Below are positions 43,864 through 53,400 of a DNA stretch of 64,000 bases, one piece after another. Numbering within the stretch: position 1 is the first letter of the stretch; each line of letters begins with the position of its first letter. Made by a program: the position numbers and the translations under genes. Under the pieces are notes generated by a model. It made no database searches, had not been told where the DNA came from, and saw nothing but the letters and a program-made list of their open reading frames with translations. Origin of the DNA: Phycisphaerae bacterium (GTDB lineage: Bacteria > Planctomycetota > Phycisphaerae > Phycisphaerales > Phycisphaeraceae); assembly GCA_030425705.1 (NCBI GenBank), contig JAUHZU010000010.1, positions 99,811 to 163,810 on the forward strand. The letters run 5' to 3'.

Positions 43864-44463
43864 ATGTCAAAGCTTCACCTGACCGCTCTTGTCCCCGCGC
43901 TGGCGTTGGCCGGTGCATCGTCCGCCGGCGTGATCGTCAACACGCTGCCCGCCAACAACCAGGCGAACCTCTCGGCCGACGCCGGCCAGACGTTTACCAC
44001 CGGGTCGCTCGGCGCGGAGACCAACCTCCTCTCGATCGAGATCGAGGGGCCACAGACGACCAACGGCGCTGAGGTTCTCGATTTCGCGTTGGCTTTGTTT
44101 GTGGACACCGATGGCGATCACAGCACCTGGGACCCGGGTGCCTTGCTCGGGACCTCGCAGTTCGACTCAGTCGTTGCGGGTGGGGCCACTATCACGACCT
44201 TCAACTTCACCGGCGTGACCCTGGCCGACAACACCGTCTATGCGATTCAGTTTGTGGATGCTGGCGGGAATGCAAGCGGGGCTCGCTTTGGTCTGACCAA
44301 CGCCACCGGGATCGCAGATGGCTCGCTGTTCAGCGGTGGGGCGCAGCCCTTCGGCGGCGCTTTCGATACCGCGATGCGGATCACCACCAATGTCCCCGAG
44401 CCCGGCTCGCTGGCGCTACTCGGCCTGGGTGGGCTCATGATCGCTCGCCGCCGCCGCGCATAA
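43864..44463 (+). CDS. PEP-CTERM protein 2 of the sialic acid island
   Basis: This 199-residue protein has a signal peptide (MSKLHLTALVPALALAGASS, then A), a beta-rich body (AGQTFTTGSLGAETNLLSIE, FALALFVDTDGDHSTWDPG) and a C-terminal anchor VPEPGSLALLGLGGLMIA plus RRRRA almost identical to the preceding gene. GGAGGT upstream gives a clear start. The anchor similarity with a different body shows domain shuffling onto a common sorting tail. Function unknown. Confidence 0.8.
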   Translation: MSKLHLTALVPALALAGASSAGVIVNTLPANNQANLSADAGQTFTTGSLGAETNLLSIEIEGPQTTNGAEVLDFALALFVDTDGDHSTWDPGALLGTSQFDSVVAGGATITTFNFTGVTLADNTVYAIQFVDAGGNASGARFGLTNATGIADGSLFSGGAQPFGGAFDTAMRITTNVPEPGSLALLGLGGLMIARRRRA

Positions 44464-44561
44464 CCACAGTTCCTCCTTCTGTGTCGCCTGCCTAACCGCG
44501 GGCGGCGCTTTCCCTGCCTCAGCGTGCTTTGCCTTTCCCCTCCCCGTGTGTGAGACCCGAT

Positions 44562-45365
44562 ATGACGCCTTCCCCTCCCAACCGCCGTGCCTTCACACTC
44601 ATCGAGCTCCTGGTCGTGATCTCGATCATCGCGCTGCTGATTGCAATCCTCCTCCCGGCTCTGGGGGCCGCACGGAACTCGGCCCGCAACATGCAGAGCA
44701 GCAGCAACGTCCGCCAGCTGGCGACCGCGACCTACGCCTACAGCACGGACAACAAGGAGACCCTGCCACCTCGTGTGGACGGCACGATCTTCGGCTGGGC
44801 GGGCAAGGCCGGCATCCCCGGCGGCAGCTACGACAACCTGGTCCCGCGTCAACGCCCGCTCAACGAGTACCTGGTCGGTGCGGTCCCGGAAGACAACCAG
44901 GAGATCGAGATCGCCCACGCCCCGAACGACAACGTGGCCGGTGCCTTCGGCACATCGGCCGGCAGCCTGTACGACGCCGCGGGCTCGAGCTATGTCAGCA
45001 ACACCGGTGGCAACTCGAACCCGTGGTCGCTCGGGGCGAGCCAGATCTATGGCCTCATCCAGGGCGGCACCGGGACCGACCAGTACGGCAACCAGCTGGT
45101 CTGGTCCAAGGACCTGTCGGACATCAACAACACCAGCGAGTTCGTGATCCTCGGCGAAGAGGGCGCGTTCTTCCACGGCTGGACCTGGGCCGCACCCAAC
45201 ACCGCCCCGGCGGACCGGTACTGGTTCGGGGACGAGATCCCCAAGTGGAACCTCGGCTTCGCGGACGGCCACGCCGGCGTCTACAACATCAAGCCCGGCG
45301 AGACCTGGGGCGATGGCTACCGCTTCTCAGACATCGACCCGCCCGCCTCCTACACGCAGCCCTGA
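44562..45365 (+). CDS. Pseudopilin-like protein in the sialic acid island
   Basis: This 267-residue protein begins [19 protein letters not shown], with the same prepilin site and helix as the three genes at the left end of the window, then [20 protein letters not shown]. Near the C-terminus [14 protein letters not shown] is the DG-containing family motif. The ATG at 44562 places the cleavage site at the usual distance; an in-frame upstream start exists at 44529. Its place between PEP-CTERM genes and sialidases suggests a part in export or surface display of the island's enzymes. Confidence 0.8.
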   Translation: MTPSPPNRRAFTLIELLVVISIIALLIAILLPALGAARNSARNMQSSSNVRQLATATYAYSTDNKETLPPRVDGTIFGWAGKAGIPGGSYDNLVPRQRPLNEYLVGAVPEDNQEIEIAHAPNDNVAGAFGTSAGSLYDAAGSSYVSNTGGNSNPWSLGASQIYGLIQGGTGTDQYGNQLVWSKDLSDINNTSEFVILGEEGAFFHGWTWAAPNTAPADRYWFGDEIPKWNLGFADGHAGVYNIKPGETWGDGYRFSDIDPPASYTQP

Positions 45366-45476
45366 CCCCGAGCCGTCGGTCGGGGACACCCGGCAGGCGG
45401 CTTTCCCCACGATCCACCCGGCGAGCCGACGAGCGGCCGCCGCGAGTAGCCCCGAAGATGTGCGGGATGACATGTA

Positions 45477-47600
45477 ATGCGCTATCCGTCTGTTTTTATC
45501 GCCTCCGCCTTCCTGGCTTTGCCTGCCCTGGGCGAACTGAACACGGTCACCGACGCGCTCGTCGCGGGTGACGGCTACAGCGTTTACCGCATCCCGGGTT
45601 TCACAGTCGCTGCGGATGGATCACTGCTACTCTTCGCCGAGGGGCGTCCCAGCCAGAGCGACCCCGGCGGGGCCGGTGACATCGACCTGGTCTTCACCCG
45701 CAGCACCGACGGCGGGCAGACCTGGTCCGACGTACACGTGCTGCACGAGTCCGCCGGTTTTGACTACTCCGACCCTCGGGTTGTCATCGACCAGAACACC
45801 GGCAATGTGCACCTGCTCTATGTCCAATGGCCGACGAACAACGGTCAAGCGGGCGTCCCGACCGGGCTCGGCAGCAACTCGTCGGTGACCTTCTATCAGT
45901 CCAGCAACAACCACGGGCTGACCTGGTCCGGCCCACAGAATATCAACGCCCAAGTCAAGGAGCCGACCTGGGCCTCGCTCAACACCGGGCCGGGCCTGGG
46001 GATCCAACTGCGGTGGCAGGACGACGATCCGTCGCGTAACGGTCGGCTCATCGTGCCGGCGCACTACCGCCCCAATGCATACCGCGGCGTCATCCTCTAC
46101 AGCGACGACGGCGGCGCGTCATGGGACCATGGCACCGGCTCAACCCCCGGCTTCACCGACGAATCCGAGATCATCGAGCTGGTCAACGGGGACCTCCTTT
46201 GGGATGGCCGACAGTCCGGCGGGTCGGACCGCGAACGCTACCTGAGCACCGACGGCGGGCAGACCTGGAGCCACTTCGTTGACTCGAACCTGACGATCAC
46301 GGCTGTCGATACGGGCATCGTGCGCTACTCGGCGATGCGTGAGGGCGAAGACCGCGACCGCATCCTGTACTCGGGCCCGCTCGGCTCACCGGCCGGGGCC
46401 GGCAACAGCCGCAACAACATCGGGGTCTGGACCAGCTACGACGAGGGGCGGACCTTTATCAACCCGGTACAGATCCAGAGCGGATCGGCGGCCTACTCGG
46501 TGATCGACCGGTTACAGGACGGAACGATCGGGTTGATCTACGAGGTCGACCACAACACGATCCGGTACGTCAACTTCGACCTGGCACACCTCGAAGGCAC
46601 CGGACACGCCCCGACCATGACGCACTACGACGGCTTCGGCAACGACGTAGATCGGTCGCTGGGCGGTGTGGGCTGGTCGGGCAGGTGGGCGTCGAGTTCT
46701 ACCTCATTCACCAACAGTTTCAACGCCGCGCTGGGGGGTTCGAGTATCCCGTTCGCCGGACTCAGGCTCGAACAGGAGTCGGGTCGGATGGACCTCAACC
46801 GTTCGGGGAACACTTTTGCCGAGCGAACACTGTCGGCACCGATCAATATGGCCGTTGCCGGCCAGCACTACATCGCGTTTTTGGCCAGCCAGCAACGCGA
46901 CACCTCGGCCGACGGCACCTCTCAGGAGTTCCTGGATGTTCGGCTGGTCGATGGAACAGGGGCCACGCATGTGGCCTGGGGTGTCGGCAGCGCGGAGAAC
47001 CTGTTTCTCAATGAGCTGGGGGACCTGGTTGATGCCGGGGAGGACGGCATCAATCGTGACGAGAGCTACCTGTTCGTTGCCAAGCTCGTGACACAGGGCA
47101 GCGGTGCGGGTGCGTTCGACCAGCTCTTTGTCCATGTCTTCACCTCCGGCGACGCGATCCCTGATACGGATACGGGTCTCGGCTGGACCCTTGTAGGGTC
47201 AACGAATGCAAACAGCGATGCCCTGATCGAGGCGATCCGATTCGAGAGCGGTAGCGCCGTGGACTGGTCGCTTGATGAGCTTCGGATCGGCACTACTTTT
47301 TCAGGGGTCGCAAGCGGATTCAGCTTGAATCCTGCGGATGTAACCGGCGATGGGGAAGTTGGACAGGCGGATCTGGACCTGATCCTCGCCAACTGGGGTC
47401 AACGCAGTGTCGGGCTGGAGCGTATCGCCGGGGACCTGGACGGCGATCGTGCTGTCGGGATCGAAGACCTGGACCTGATCCTTGCGAACTGGAACGCCAC
47501 GGCTGCGCCGGAACTCGGGCAGGTTCCCGAGCCTGCGTCTGCGGCATTGCTGTTGGGCATGATGGGCGTGGTGGCACGCCGCCCCTGGCGGCGCCACTAA
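45477..47600 (+). CDS. Exo-alpha-sialidase with dockerin and PEP-CTERM
   Basis: This 707-residue modular enzyme has a signal peptide (MRYPSVFIASAFLALPALG), a six-bladed GH33-type sialidase domain (about 20-370) with YRIPG holding the first catalytic Arg, LLFAEGRPSQSDPGGAGDID with the likely acid Asp, and several Asp-box motifs (STDGGQTW twice, SDDGGASW, SYDEGRTF). A beta-rich module (about 380-610) follows, then two dockerin-like repeats (ADVTGDGEVGQADLDLILAN, GDLDGDRAVGIEDLDLILAN) and a PEP-CTERM tail (VPEPASAALLLGMMG, RRPWRRH). It releases terminal sialic acids at the cell surface. Confidence 0.88.
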   Translation: MRYPSVFIASAFLALPALGELNTVTDALVAGDGYSVYRIPGFTVAADGSLLLFAEGRPSQSDPGGAGDIDLVFTRSTDGGQTWSDVHVLHESAGFDYSDPRVVIDQNTGNVHLLYVQWPTNNGQAGVPTGLGSNSSVTFYQSSNNHGLTWSGPQNINAQVKEPTWASLNTGPGLGIQLRWQDDDPSRNGRLIVPAHYRPNAYRGVILYSDDGGASWDHGTGSTPGFTDESEIIELVNGDLLWDGRQSGGSDRERYLSTDGGQTWSHFVDSNLTITAVDTGIVRYSAMREGEDRDRILYSGPLGSPAGAGNSRNNIGVWTSYDEGRTFINPVQIQSGSAAYSVIDRLQDGTIGLIYEVDHNTIRYVNFDLAHLEGTGHAPTMTHYDGFGNDVDRSLGGVGWSGRWASSSTSFTNSFNAALGGSSIPFAGLRLEQESGRMDLNRSGNTFAERTLSAPINMAVAGQHYIAFLASQQRDTSADGTSQEFLDVRLVDGTGATHVAWGVGSAENLFLNELGDLVDAGEDGINRDESYLFVAKLVTQGSGAGAFDQLFVHVFTSGDAIPDTDTGLGWTLVGSTNANSDALIEAIRFESGSAVDWSLDELRIGTTFSGVASGFSLNPADVTGDGEVGQADLDLILANWGQRSVGLERIAGDLDGDRAVGIEDLDLILANWNATAAPELGQVPEPASAALLLGMMGVVARRPWRRH

Positions 47601-47618
47601 ACACATGAAGGAATCGAA

Positions 47619-49721
47619 GTGAATCTTCTCCGCATGGTGATCGTTGGTTGGTTGGCCCTGGTCGGGTGCGCCGCACCTGCCGCGGCGACCGCGCAGCAGG
47701 CGGGGGCGGAGGACACACCGGGTGTCCTGTTCGCCTCGGGGTTCGAGGCGTTCCCCGCCGGCGGGCTCATCGAGTGGGCCGGCGACGGCGTGGCCTTGCG
47801 TGCGCCCGAGGGACATGTCTCGATCCATACCCAGCACCGCAAGAGCGGCCGTCAGTCGCTCCGGATTCATGGCGGTGAGGACCGGGGCTTTGAGATCGCC
47901 TTCGAGCAGGACGACTTCCCCGAGGCCGTCGTGAGTTTCTGGGCGGAGCGGTGGACGGCGCGGTCCCCCTTCCGGTTCCGGGTGCTCGGGTGGGTCGATG
48001 GAACCTGGCAGGAGGTCTACCGCGGGGACGAGGCCATCGCTGTGGGTGGGTTCGATACCCAGGTGCGTTTCGCGTTGCCCGCGGGCACCGAGCGGCTCCG
48101 GTTTCTCAGCAGCACGCCGGCGGATTCGGGCATCATGATCGACGACCTGCGGATCGGCGAAGCGGTCCCGATGCGGATCGCGTCGGTCAATACGCTTCAG
48201 CCCGTCTCTCCGGCGCTGATCGGCAACCGGACCAACCCCGTGGCCCTTGTGGAGGTCAAGGTCGTGGGGAGCACCGAGCCGATCACCCTGGAGCAGATAC
48301 GCATCAGCATGACGGGCACGACAGACCTCCGTGAGGTGGAAGCGGTCGAGGTCTTCTACACGGGCGGCGATCGGGGCCTGAGCAACAACGTCCCCGATGA
48401 CAACTTCCCCGAGGCCTCGCGTTTTGGTCGCCGTCAGCGGCCGGTGCACGAGCTCACGTTCCGCGGTGGGCAGGTGCTGCAGGAAGGTGCCAACTACTTC
48501 TGGGTGTCTTACCAGCTCAAGGACGATGCCAACATCGACCACCGCCTGGATGCGGGCTGTCTCTGGGTACGCACCGACCGGAGCCGAGAGGCGCTGGTGC
48601 CCACAACGACTCACCCCGACGGGGCCCAGCGGCTGGGCGTTGCGTTACGCAAAGCCCACACGGATGGCATCCGGGCCTACCGCATCCCCGGCTTGGCGAC
48701 GACTAATGCGGGAACACTCATCGCGGTCTACGACAACCGCAACCGCGGCTGGGGCGATCTGCCCGGCGATATCGACGTGGGCATGTCGCGTTCGACGGAT
48801 GGGGGGCGGACGTGGGAGCCGATGCAGGTCATCATGGATATGGGGGATGAAGACACCCCTGGCCTCCGCGGCAACGGCATCGGTGACCCTGCGGTGCTGG
48901 TCGATACCGAGACGAACACCATCTGGGTCGCGGGCCTCTGGTCGCACGGCAACCGTGGTTGGCACGGGTCGGGTCCAGGCCTGTCGCCCGACGAGACCGG
49001 GCAGTTTGTCCTCGTCAAGAGCGACGACGACGGCGTAACGTGGTCCGGCCCGATCAACATCACCGAGCAGGTCAAGGAACCGGGCTGGTGCCTGCTCCTC
49101 CAGGGGCCGGGCAAAGGCATCACGCTGTCCGATGGCACCCTGGTTTTTCCCGCGCAGTACCAAGACACGACCGGCAACGGCCGGCTGCCGAGGTCCACCA
49201 TCATCTACAGCAGGGACCACGGCGAGACCTGGCACATCGGCACCGGCGCCTGGGACGATACGACCGAGGCGCAGGTCGTTGAGCTGGAAGACGGCGTGCT
49301 GATGCTCAACTGCCGGTACAACCGGCAGAACCGCCGGGTGGTGATGACGACGCACGACCTCGGCGGGACCTGGGCCGAGCACCCGACGACCCGTCGCGCC
49401 CTCACCGAGCCCGGGTCGTGCATGGCCTCGCTGATCAACGTTGACCGTGAGTTGGGCCGGCCCTACCGGGGCGTGCTGCTGTTCAGCAACCCCGCCTCGA
49501 CACAGGCCCGGCGGGAGATGACGATCCGCGCGTCGACCGACGGCGGGCTGACCTGGCCCGACGGGATGTCGCTGCTGATCGACCACGGGGGCAGTGCCGG
49601 GTACTCGTGTATGACGATGATCGACGACGACACCGTGGGGATCCTGTACGAGGGCAACCGGGCGCACATGACGTTCCAGCGCATCCCGCTTGCCGACCTG
49701 CTTGGAGAGAAGCCGGAGTAG
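47619..49721 (+). CDS. nanH: Exo-alpha-sialidase with N-terminal BNR-associated domain (probable lipoprotein)
   Basis: This 700-residue enzyme starts with GTG (AAGGA upstream). MNLLRMVIVGWLALVGC looks like a lipoprotein signal with C17. An N-terminal sandwich (about 35-190) and a BNR-associated domain (FLSSTPADSGIMIDDLRIGE, QILEQI-type strands) precede the GH33 catalytic domain (from about 345), with YRIPGLATTNAGTLIAVYDN then RN, and Asp boxes RSTDGGRTW, KSDDDGVTW, YSRDHGETW and RASTDGGLTW. The layout matches Bacteroides-type NanH sialidases. Probably on the outer surface, close to the first sialidase gene (18 bp apart). Confidence 0.88.
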   Translation: MNLLRMVIVGWLALVGCAAPAAATAQQAGAEDTPGVLFASGFEAFPAGGLIEWAGDGVALRAPEGHVSIHTQHRKSGRQSLRIHGGEDRGFEIAFEQDDFPEAVVSFWAERWTARSPFRFRVLGWVDGTWQEVYRGDEAIAVGGFDTQVRFALPAGTERLRFLSSTPADSGIMIDDLRIGEAVPMRIASVNTLQPVSPALIGNRTNPVALVEVKVVGSTEPITLEQIRISMTGTTDLREVEAVEVFYTGGDRGLSNNVPDDNFPEASRFGRRQRPVHELTFRGGQVLQEGANYFWVSYQLKDDANIDHRLDAGCLWVRTDRSREALVPTTTHPDGAQRLGVALRKAHTDGIRAYRIPGLATTNAGTLIAVYDNRNRGWGDLPGDIDVGMSRSTDGGRTWEPMQVIMDMGDEDTPGLRGNGIGDPAVLVDTETNTIWVAGLWSHGNRGWHGSGPGLSPDETGQFVLVKSDDDGVTWSGPINITEQVKEPGWCLLLQGPGKGITLSDGTLVFPAQYQDTTGNGRLPRSTIIYSRDHGETWHIGTGAWDDTTEAQVVELEDGVLMLNCRYNRQNRRVVMTTHDLGGTWAEHPTTRRALTEPGSCMASLINVDRELGRPYRGVLLFSNPASTQARREMTIRASTDGGLTWPDGMSLLIDHGGSAGYSCMTMIDDDTVGILYEGNRAHMTFQRIPLADLLGEKPE

Positions 49722-49784
49722 ACTGGGGCCGTCCGCGATCTGAGATCGTGTGAGACCACAGTCCCGCTCCACGGAGAACACGCT

Positions 49785-50744
49785 ATGACACTCGGCATCC
49801 AGGGGCTCGTGTCCGCCCCGCACACACCGTTCCACGAAGACGGGGCGCTCGCGCCCGAACAGGTTGCGCCCCAGGCACGCTGGCTCGAACGCTGCGGGGT
49901 GGCCGGCGCGTTTGTCAGCGGGACGACGGGCGAGTGGTGCTCGATGACGACCGACGAGCGGAAGGTGCTGTTCGAGGCGTGGTCCGCGTGTGACGCGCGG
50001 CTCGTGCGGATCGCGCACGTCGGCCACCACTGCCAGGCCGACGCCGTCGCGCTGTCGGCGCACGCCGCGGAGCTCGGCTTCGAGGCCGTCTCGGCGGTCG
50101 CCCCGTCGTTCCTGAAGCCGGGCTCGGCACGGGCCGTCGCCGACTACTTTGCGCCGATCGCCGCCGCTGGCGGCGGGCTGCCGTTCTTCGTTTACCACAT
50201 CCCCGGGCTGTCGGGGGTCACGGTGCCGGCGCACGAACAGGTCGCGGCGTGTGCGCAGCACGTCCCGCACTTCGCGGGCCTGAAGTTCACCGACCCCGAC
50301 CTGTTCGCCTTTGCGCGCTGCATGGAGCGGTTCGGCGATCGGTTCGAGTTCATGTGGGGGGTGGACGAGGTCCTGCTCGCCGCCCTGCCGTATGGCGCGC
50401 AGTCCGCGGTGGGCAGCACGTACAACTACGCGGCGCCGATCTACCACGGCATGATCGAGGCGTACCACGCCGGGGACACCGCGCGTGCGCGTCGCGAGGC
50501 CGGACGGTCGGTCGCGCTGGTGGACATGCTGCTGGAGTACGGGGTGATGCAGGCGGGCAAGGCGCTGATGACCCTCCGCGGGGTCGAGTGTGGGCCGACG
50601 CGGCTGCCGGTCCCGCCGCTGTCGATGGAGAAGCGGGACGAGCTGTTTACCCGGGTCCGGGACGCCGGCCTGTTGGACCCGGTCCCGGACGCCGCGCCCC
50701 GACGGAGCCCATCGCCGGGCATGCGGCCGACGCCTGTGAAGTAG
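49785..50744 (+). CDS. nanA: N-acetylneuraminate lyase
   Basis: This 319-residue DHDPS/NAL-superfamily aldolase has SGTTGEWCSMT (carboxylate-binding GTTGE at 46-50), Y137 in PFFVYHIPGLSG and the Schiff-base K167 in FAGLKFTDPDLFAF; spacing equals that of E. coli NanA (Y137, K165). It cleaves N-acetylneuraminate to N-acetylmannosamine and pyruvate in the cytoplasm. Its position between sialidase genes and the transporter fixes the assignment. The C-terminal ~20 residues are a proline/arginine-rich extra tail. Confidence 0.92.
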   Translation: MTLGIQGLVSAPHTPFHEDGALAPEQVAPQARWLERCGVAGAFVSGTTGEWCSMTTDERKVLFEAWSACDARLVRIAHVGHHCQADAVALSAHAAELGFEAVSAVAPSFLKPGSARAVADYFAPIAAAGGGLPFFVYHIPGLSGVTVPAHEQVAACAQHVPHFAGLKFTDPDLFAFARCMERFGDRFEFMWGVDEVLLAALPYGAQSAVGSTYNYAAPIYHGMIEAYHAGDTARARREAGRSVALVDMLLEYGVMQAGKALMTLRGVECGPTRLPVPPLSMEKRDELFTRVRDAGLLDPVPDAAPRRSPSPGMRPTPVK

Positions 50745-50748
50745 GGCC

Positions 50749-53400
50749 ATGCGCAAGCTACACGCCATCGCCGGATTGCTCGTCTTCTGCCTGCTGGGTC
50801 TGTGCGGCACGGCTGCGTCGGCGCAGACGCAGACGGTGTGGGACGAGCTGCCCCCCGTGCCGGACGCGGTGGGCTTTGCCGGCGGGTTCGCGGGGGTCTC
50901 GGGGGATGCGCTGGTGTTTGCGGGCGGGGCGAACTTCGCGCCGCCGGTCTTCGAGAACGACAAACAATGGCACGGCCGGGTGTTCGTGCTTCCCGCCCCC
51001 GACGCCCAGTGGGTCGAGGCGGGCATGCTGCCCCGGCCGCTGGCCTACGGGATGTCGGTGTCGTACAACGGCGAGGTCGTCTGCCTCGGCGGGGACGACC
51101 GGGACCGTTGCTACGCCGAGGTGTTCGCGCTGAAGTGGGACGGCGATCAGCTCACGACCCGCGACCTGCCCGCGCTGCCCGAGCCCGTGGCATATGGAGG
51201 CGCAGCGCTCATCGGGACGACGGTCTATGTCGTCGGCGGGCAGACGGGCAAGTCGATCGAGTCCGCCACGAACCGCTGCTACGCGATGGACCTCGCCGCG
51301 GACCGGCCCGCGTGGGAACGGCTGCCGGACATGCCGGGCGAGGCCGGCGTGCGTGCGTTCAACTTCGTCGTAGCGCAGCACGACGGCCGGAGCGACAAGC
51401 TGTACGTCTTCGGCGGCCGCCGGCACCACCCGGGGGGCGTGCTCGACCTCGCGTTCCTCAGCGACTGCTGGGAGTTCGACCCCGCCGCCCAGACCTGGCG
51501 GCAACGCTCTGATGCGCCCGTCCCCTTGATGGCCGGCAGCGCCGCCGCCTTCGGCCAGTCCCACATCCTCGTCACGTCCTACGCCGACGGCAGCGCGCTG
51601 GCCGCGATGATCGACTCGGGCATCCCGACGCCCGAGTACGACCACCCCGGGTTCCCGCGCACGCTCTACACCTACCACACGATCACCGACGCCTGGGCCC
51701 CGGCCGGCGAGCTGCCCGCGGGGGTGGGGAACCAGGTGACTACAACGGCCGTGCTGTGGGGCGACCGGATCATCGTCCCCAGCGGCGAGGTCCGCCCGCG
51801 CGTGCGCACGCCGGCAGTCTGGTCGGTGACCCTCGCGCCGCACGGCCGCGCGTTCGGCGCGCTGAACATGGGCGTCTTAGTCGTCTACCTGCTGGCGATG
51901 GTCGGGGTCGGCGTGTTCTTCGTCTTCAGGAACAAGGACACCGACGACTACTTCCGCGGCGGGCAGCACATCCCCTGGTGGGCGGCGGCCTGCTCGATCT
52001 ACGCGACGATGCTCAGCTCGCTGACCTACGTCGCGCTGCCGGCGCTGGTCTTCGCGACGGACTGGGTCCTGTACCTGGGCATGTTCATGATCCTCGCGAC
52101 CGCGCCGATCGCGATCTACGTCGCGATGCCCTTCTTCCGCCGGATCGACGCGACCAGTGCTTATGAGTACCTGGGCAAGCGGTTCAACCTGCCGGTCCGG
52201 CTGTTCGGCAGCGGGCTGTTCACGCTGTTCCACATCGGGCGGATGGGGATCGTCATGGCGCTGACCGCGCTGGCGCTCTCCGCGGTCACGCCGCTGTCGC
52301 CCGCCGCGGCCGTGCTCATCATGGGCGGGCTGTGCCTCATCTACTGCACGCTCGGCGGGATCGAGGCCGTCATCTGGACCGACACGATCCAGACGTTCGT
52401 ACTCCTGGGCGGCGCGGTGCTGTGCTTCATCTTCATCCTGTCCGGGATCGACGGGGGCCTGGGCGGCTTCATCGACGCGGGCCGGGCCAACGACAAGTTC
52501 AGGCTCCTCCACCTCGACTTCGGCGCGGGCAGCTTCACGACCCTCGCGGTCTGGGTCATCGTCCTCGGCGGGCTGGGGCAGAACCTGTCGAGCTACACCG
52601 CCGACCAGGCCGTGGTCCAGCGGTACATGACGACGAAAGACACGCGATCCGCCGCGCGGTCGATCTGGACCAACGGCGTCATGGCGGTCCCCGGCGCGCT
52701 GCTGTTCTTCCTCATCGGCACCGGGCTGTACGCGTTCTACCAGAGCCACCCCGGCAAGCTGGACCCGACGATCCAGAACGACCAGGTCTTCCCGATGTTC
52801 ATCGCCGGCGAGCTGCCCGCCGGGGTCGCCGGGCTGATCGTCGCGGGCATCTTCGCCGCGGCGCAGTCGACCGTCTCGACCAGCATGAACTCGACGGCGA
52901 CGACGGTCGTGACCGACTTCATGCGGCCGTTCGGGCTACTCAAGACCGAGCGCGGCTACCTCCACGCGGCACGCATGCTGACCTTCGTCATGGGCGTGCT
53001 CGGCACGCTCGCCGGGCTAATCTTCATCAGCCCCGAGATCCGCTCGCTGATGAGCGAGTACTTCAAGGTGATCGGCATGTTTATGGGCGCGCTCGGCGGG
53101 CTGTTCATCCTCGGCGTCTGCACCCGGCGGGCAAATGGGCTGGGCGCGCTGACCGGCATCCTCCTGGGCGTGGGCGTGATGATCGCGGTCTGGCAGCTCA
53201 CCGACATCAACGGCTACCTCTACGCCACGATCGGCATCGCCGCCTGCCTGCTGCTCGGCTACGTCGCCAGCTTCGTCACCCCGCGTGACGGGCGGGACCT
53301 CACCGGGCTCACGCTGTTCACCATGCCCCAGGCACCCGCCGGGGGCACCACCGGGCCCACCCCCCAAGCGGCCCACGCGATGGAGCGGCCGGAGGCATGA
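50749..53400 (+). CDS. Kelch-type sialate mutarotase fused to a sodium:solute symporter
   Basis: This 883-residue protein has a signal peptide (about 1-25), a six-bladed kelch propeller (about 30-365; VFAGGANF, VVCLGGDDRDRCYAEVF, VYVVGGQTGKSIESATNRCY, LYVFGGRRHHPGGVL) resembling N-acetylneuraminate mutarotase NanM, then from about 372 an SSS-family transporter (LVVYLLAMVGVGVFFVFRNK, the conserved AACSIYATMLSSLTYVALPA, QNLSSYTADQAVVQRY, AAAQSTVSTSMNSTATTVVT). The propeller would face outside and deliver the right Neu5Ac anomer to the sodium-driven carrier. It starts 5 bp after nanA and overlaps the next gene by 4 bp. Confidence 0.9.
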   Translation: MRKLHAIAGLLVFCLLGLCGTAASAQTQTVWDELPPVPDAVGFAGGFAGVSGDALVFAGGANFAPPVFENDKQWHGRVFVLPAPDAQWVEAGMLPRPLAYGMSVSYNGEVVCLGGDDRDRCYAEVFALKWDGDQLTTRDLPALPEPVAYGGAALIGTTVYVVGGQTGKSIESATNRCYAMDLAADRPAWERLPDMPGEAGVRAFNFVVAQHDGRSDKLYVFGGRRHHPGGVLDLAFLSDCWEFDPAAQTWRQRSDAPVPLMAGSAAAFGQSHILVTSYADGSALAAMIDSGIPTPEYDHPGFPRTLYTYHTITDAWAPAGELPAGVGNQVTTTAVLWGDRIIVPSGEVRPRVRTPAVWSVTLAPHGRAFGALNMGVLVVYLLAMVGVGVFFVFRNKDTDDYFRGGQHIPWWAAACSIYATMLSSLTYVALPALVFATDWVLYLGMFMILATAPIAIYVAMPFFRRIDATSAYEYLGKRFNLPVRLFGSGLFTLFHIGRMGIVMALTALALSAVTPLSPAAAVLIMGGLCLIYCTLGGIEAVIWTDTIQTFVLLGGAVLCFIFILSGIDGGLGGFIDAGRANDKFRLLHLDFGAGSFTTLAVWVIVLGGLGQNLSSYTADQAVVQRYMTTKDTRSAARSIWTNGVMAVPGALLFFLIGTGLYAFYQSHPGKLDPTIQNDQVFPMFIAGELPAGVAGLIVAGIFAAAQSTVSTSMNSTATTVVTDFMRPFGLLKTERGYLHAARMLTFVMGVLGTLAGLIFISPEIRSLMSEYFKVIGMFMGALGGLFILGVCTRRANGLGALTGILLGVGVMIAVWQLTDINGYLYATIGIAACLLLGYVASFVTPRDGRDLTGLTLFTMPQAPAGGTTGPTPQAAHAMERPEA

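Noticed and set aside
48645..51026. Minus-strand open frame of 793 codons
   Set aside because: It is antisense to nanH, nanA and the transporter gene; no recognisable domain.
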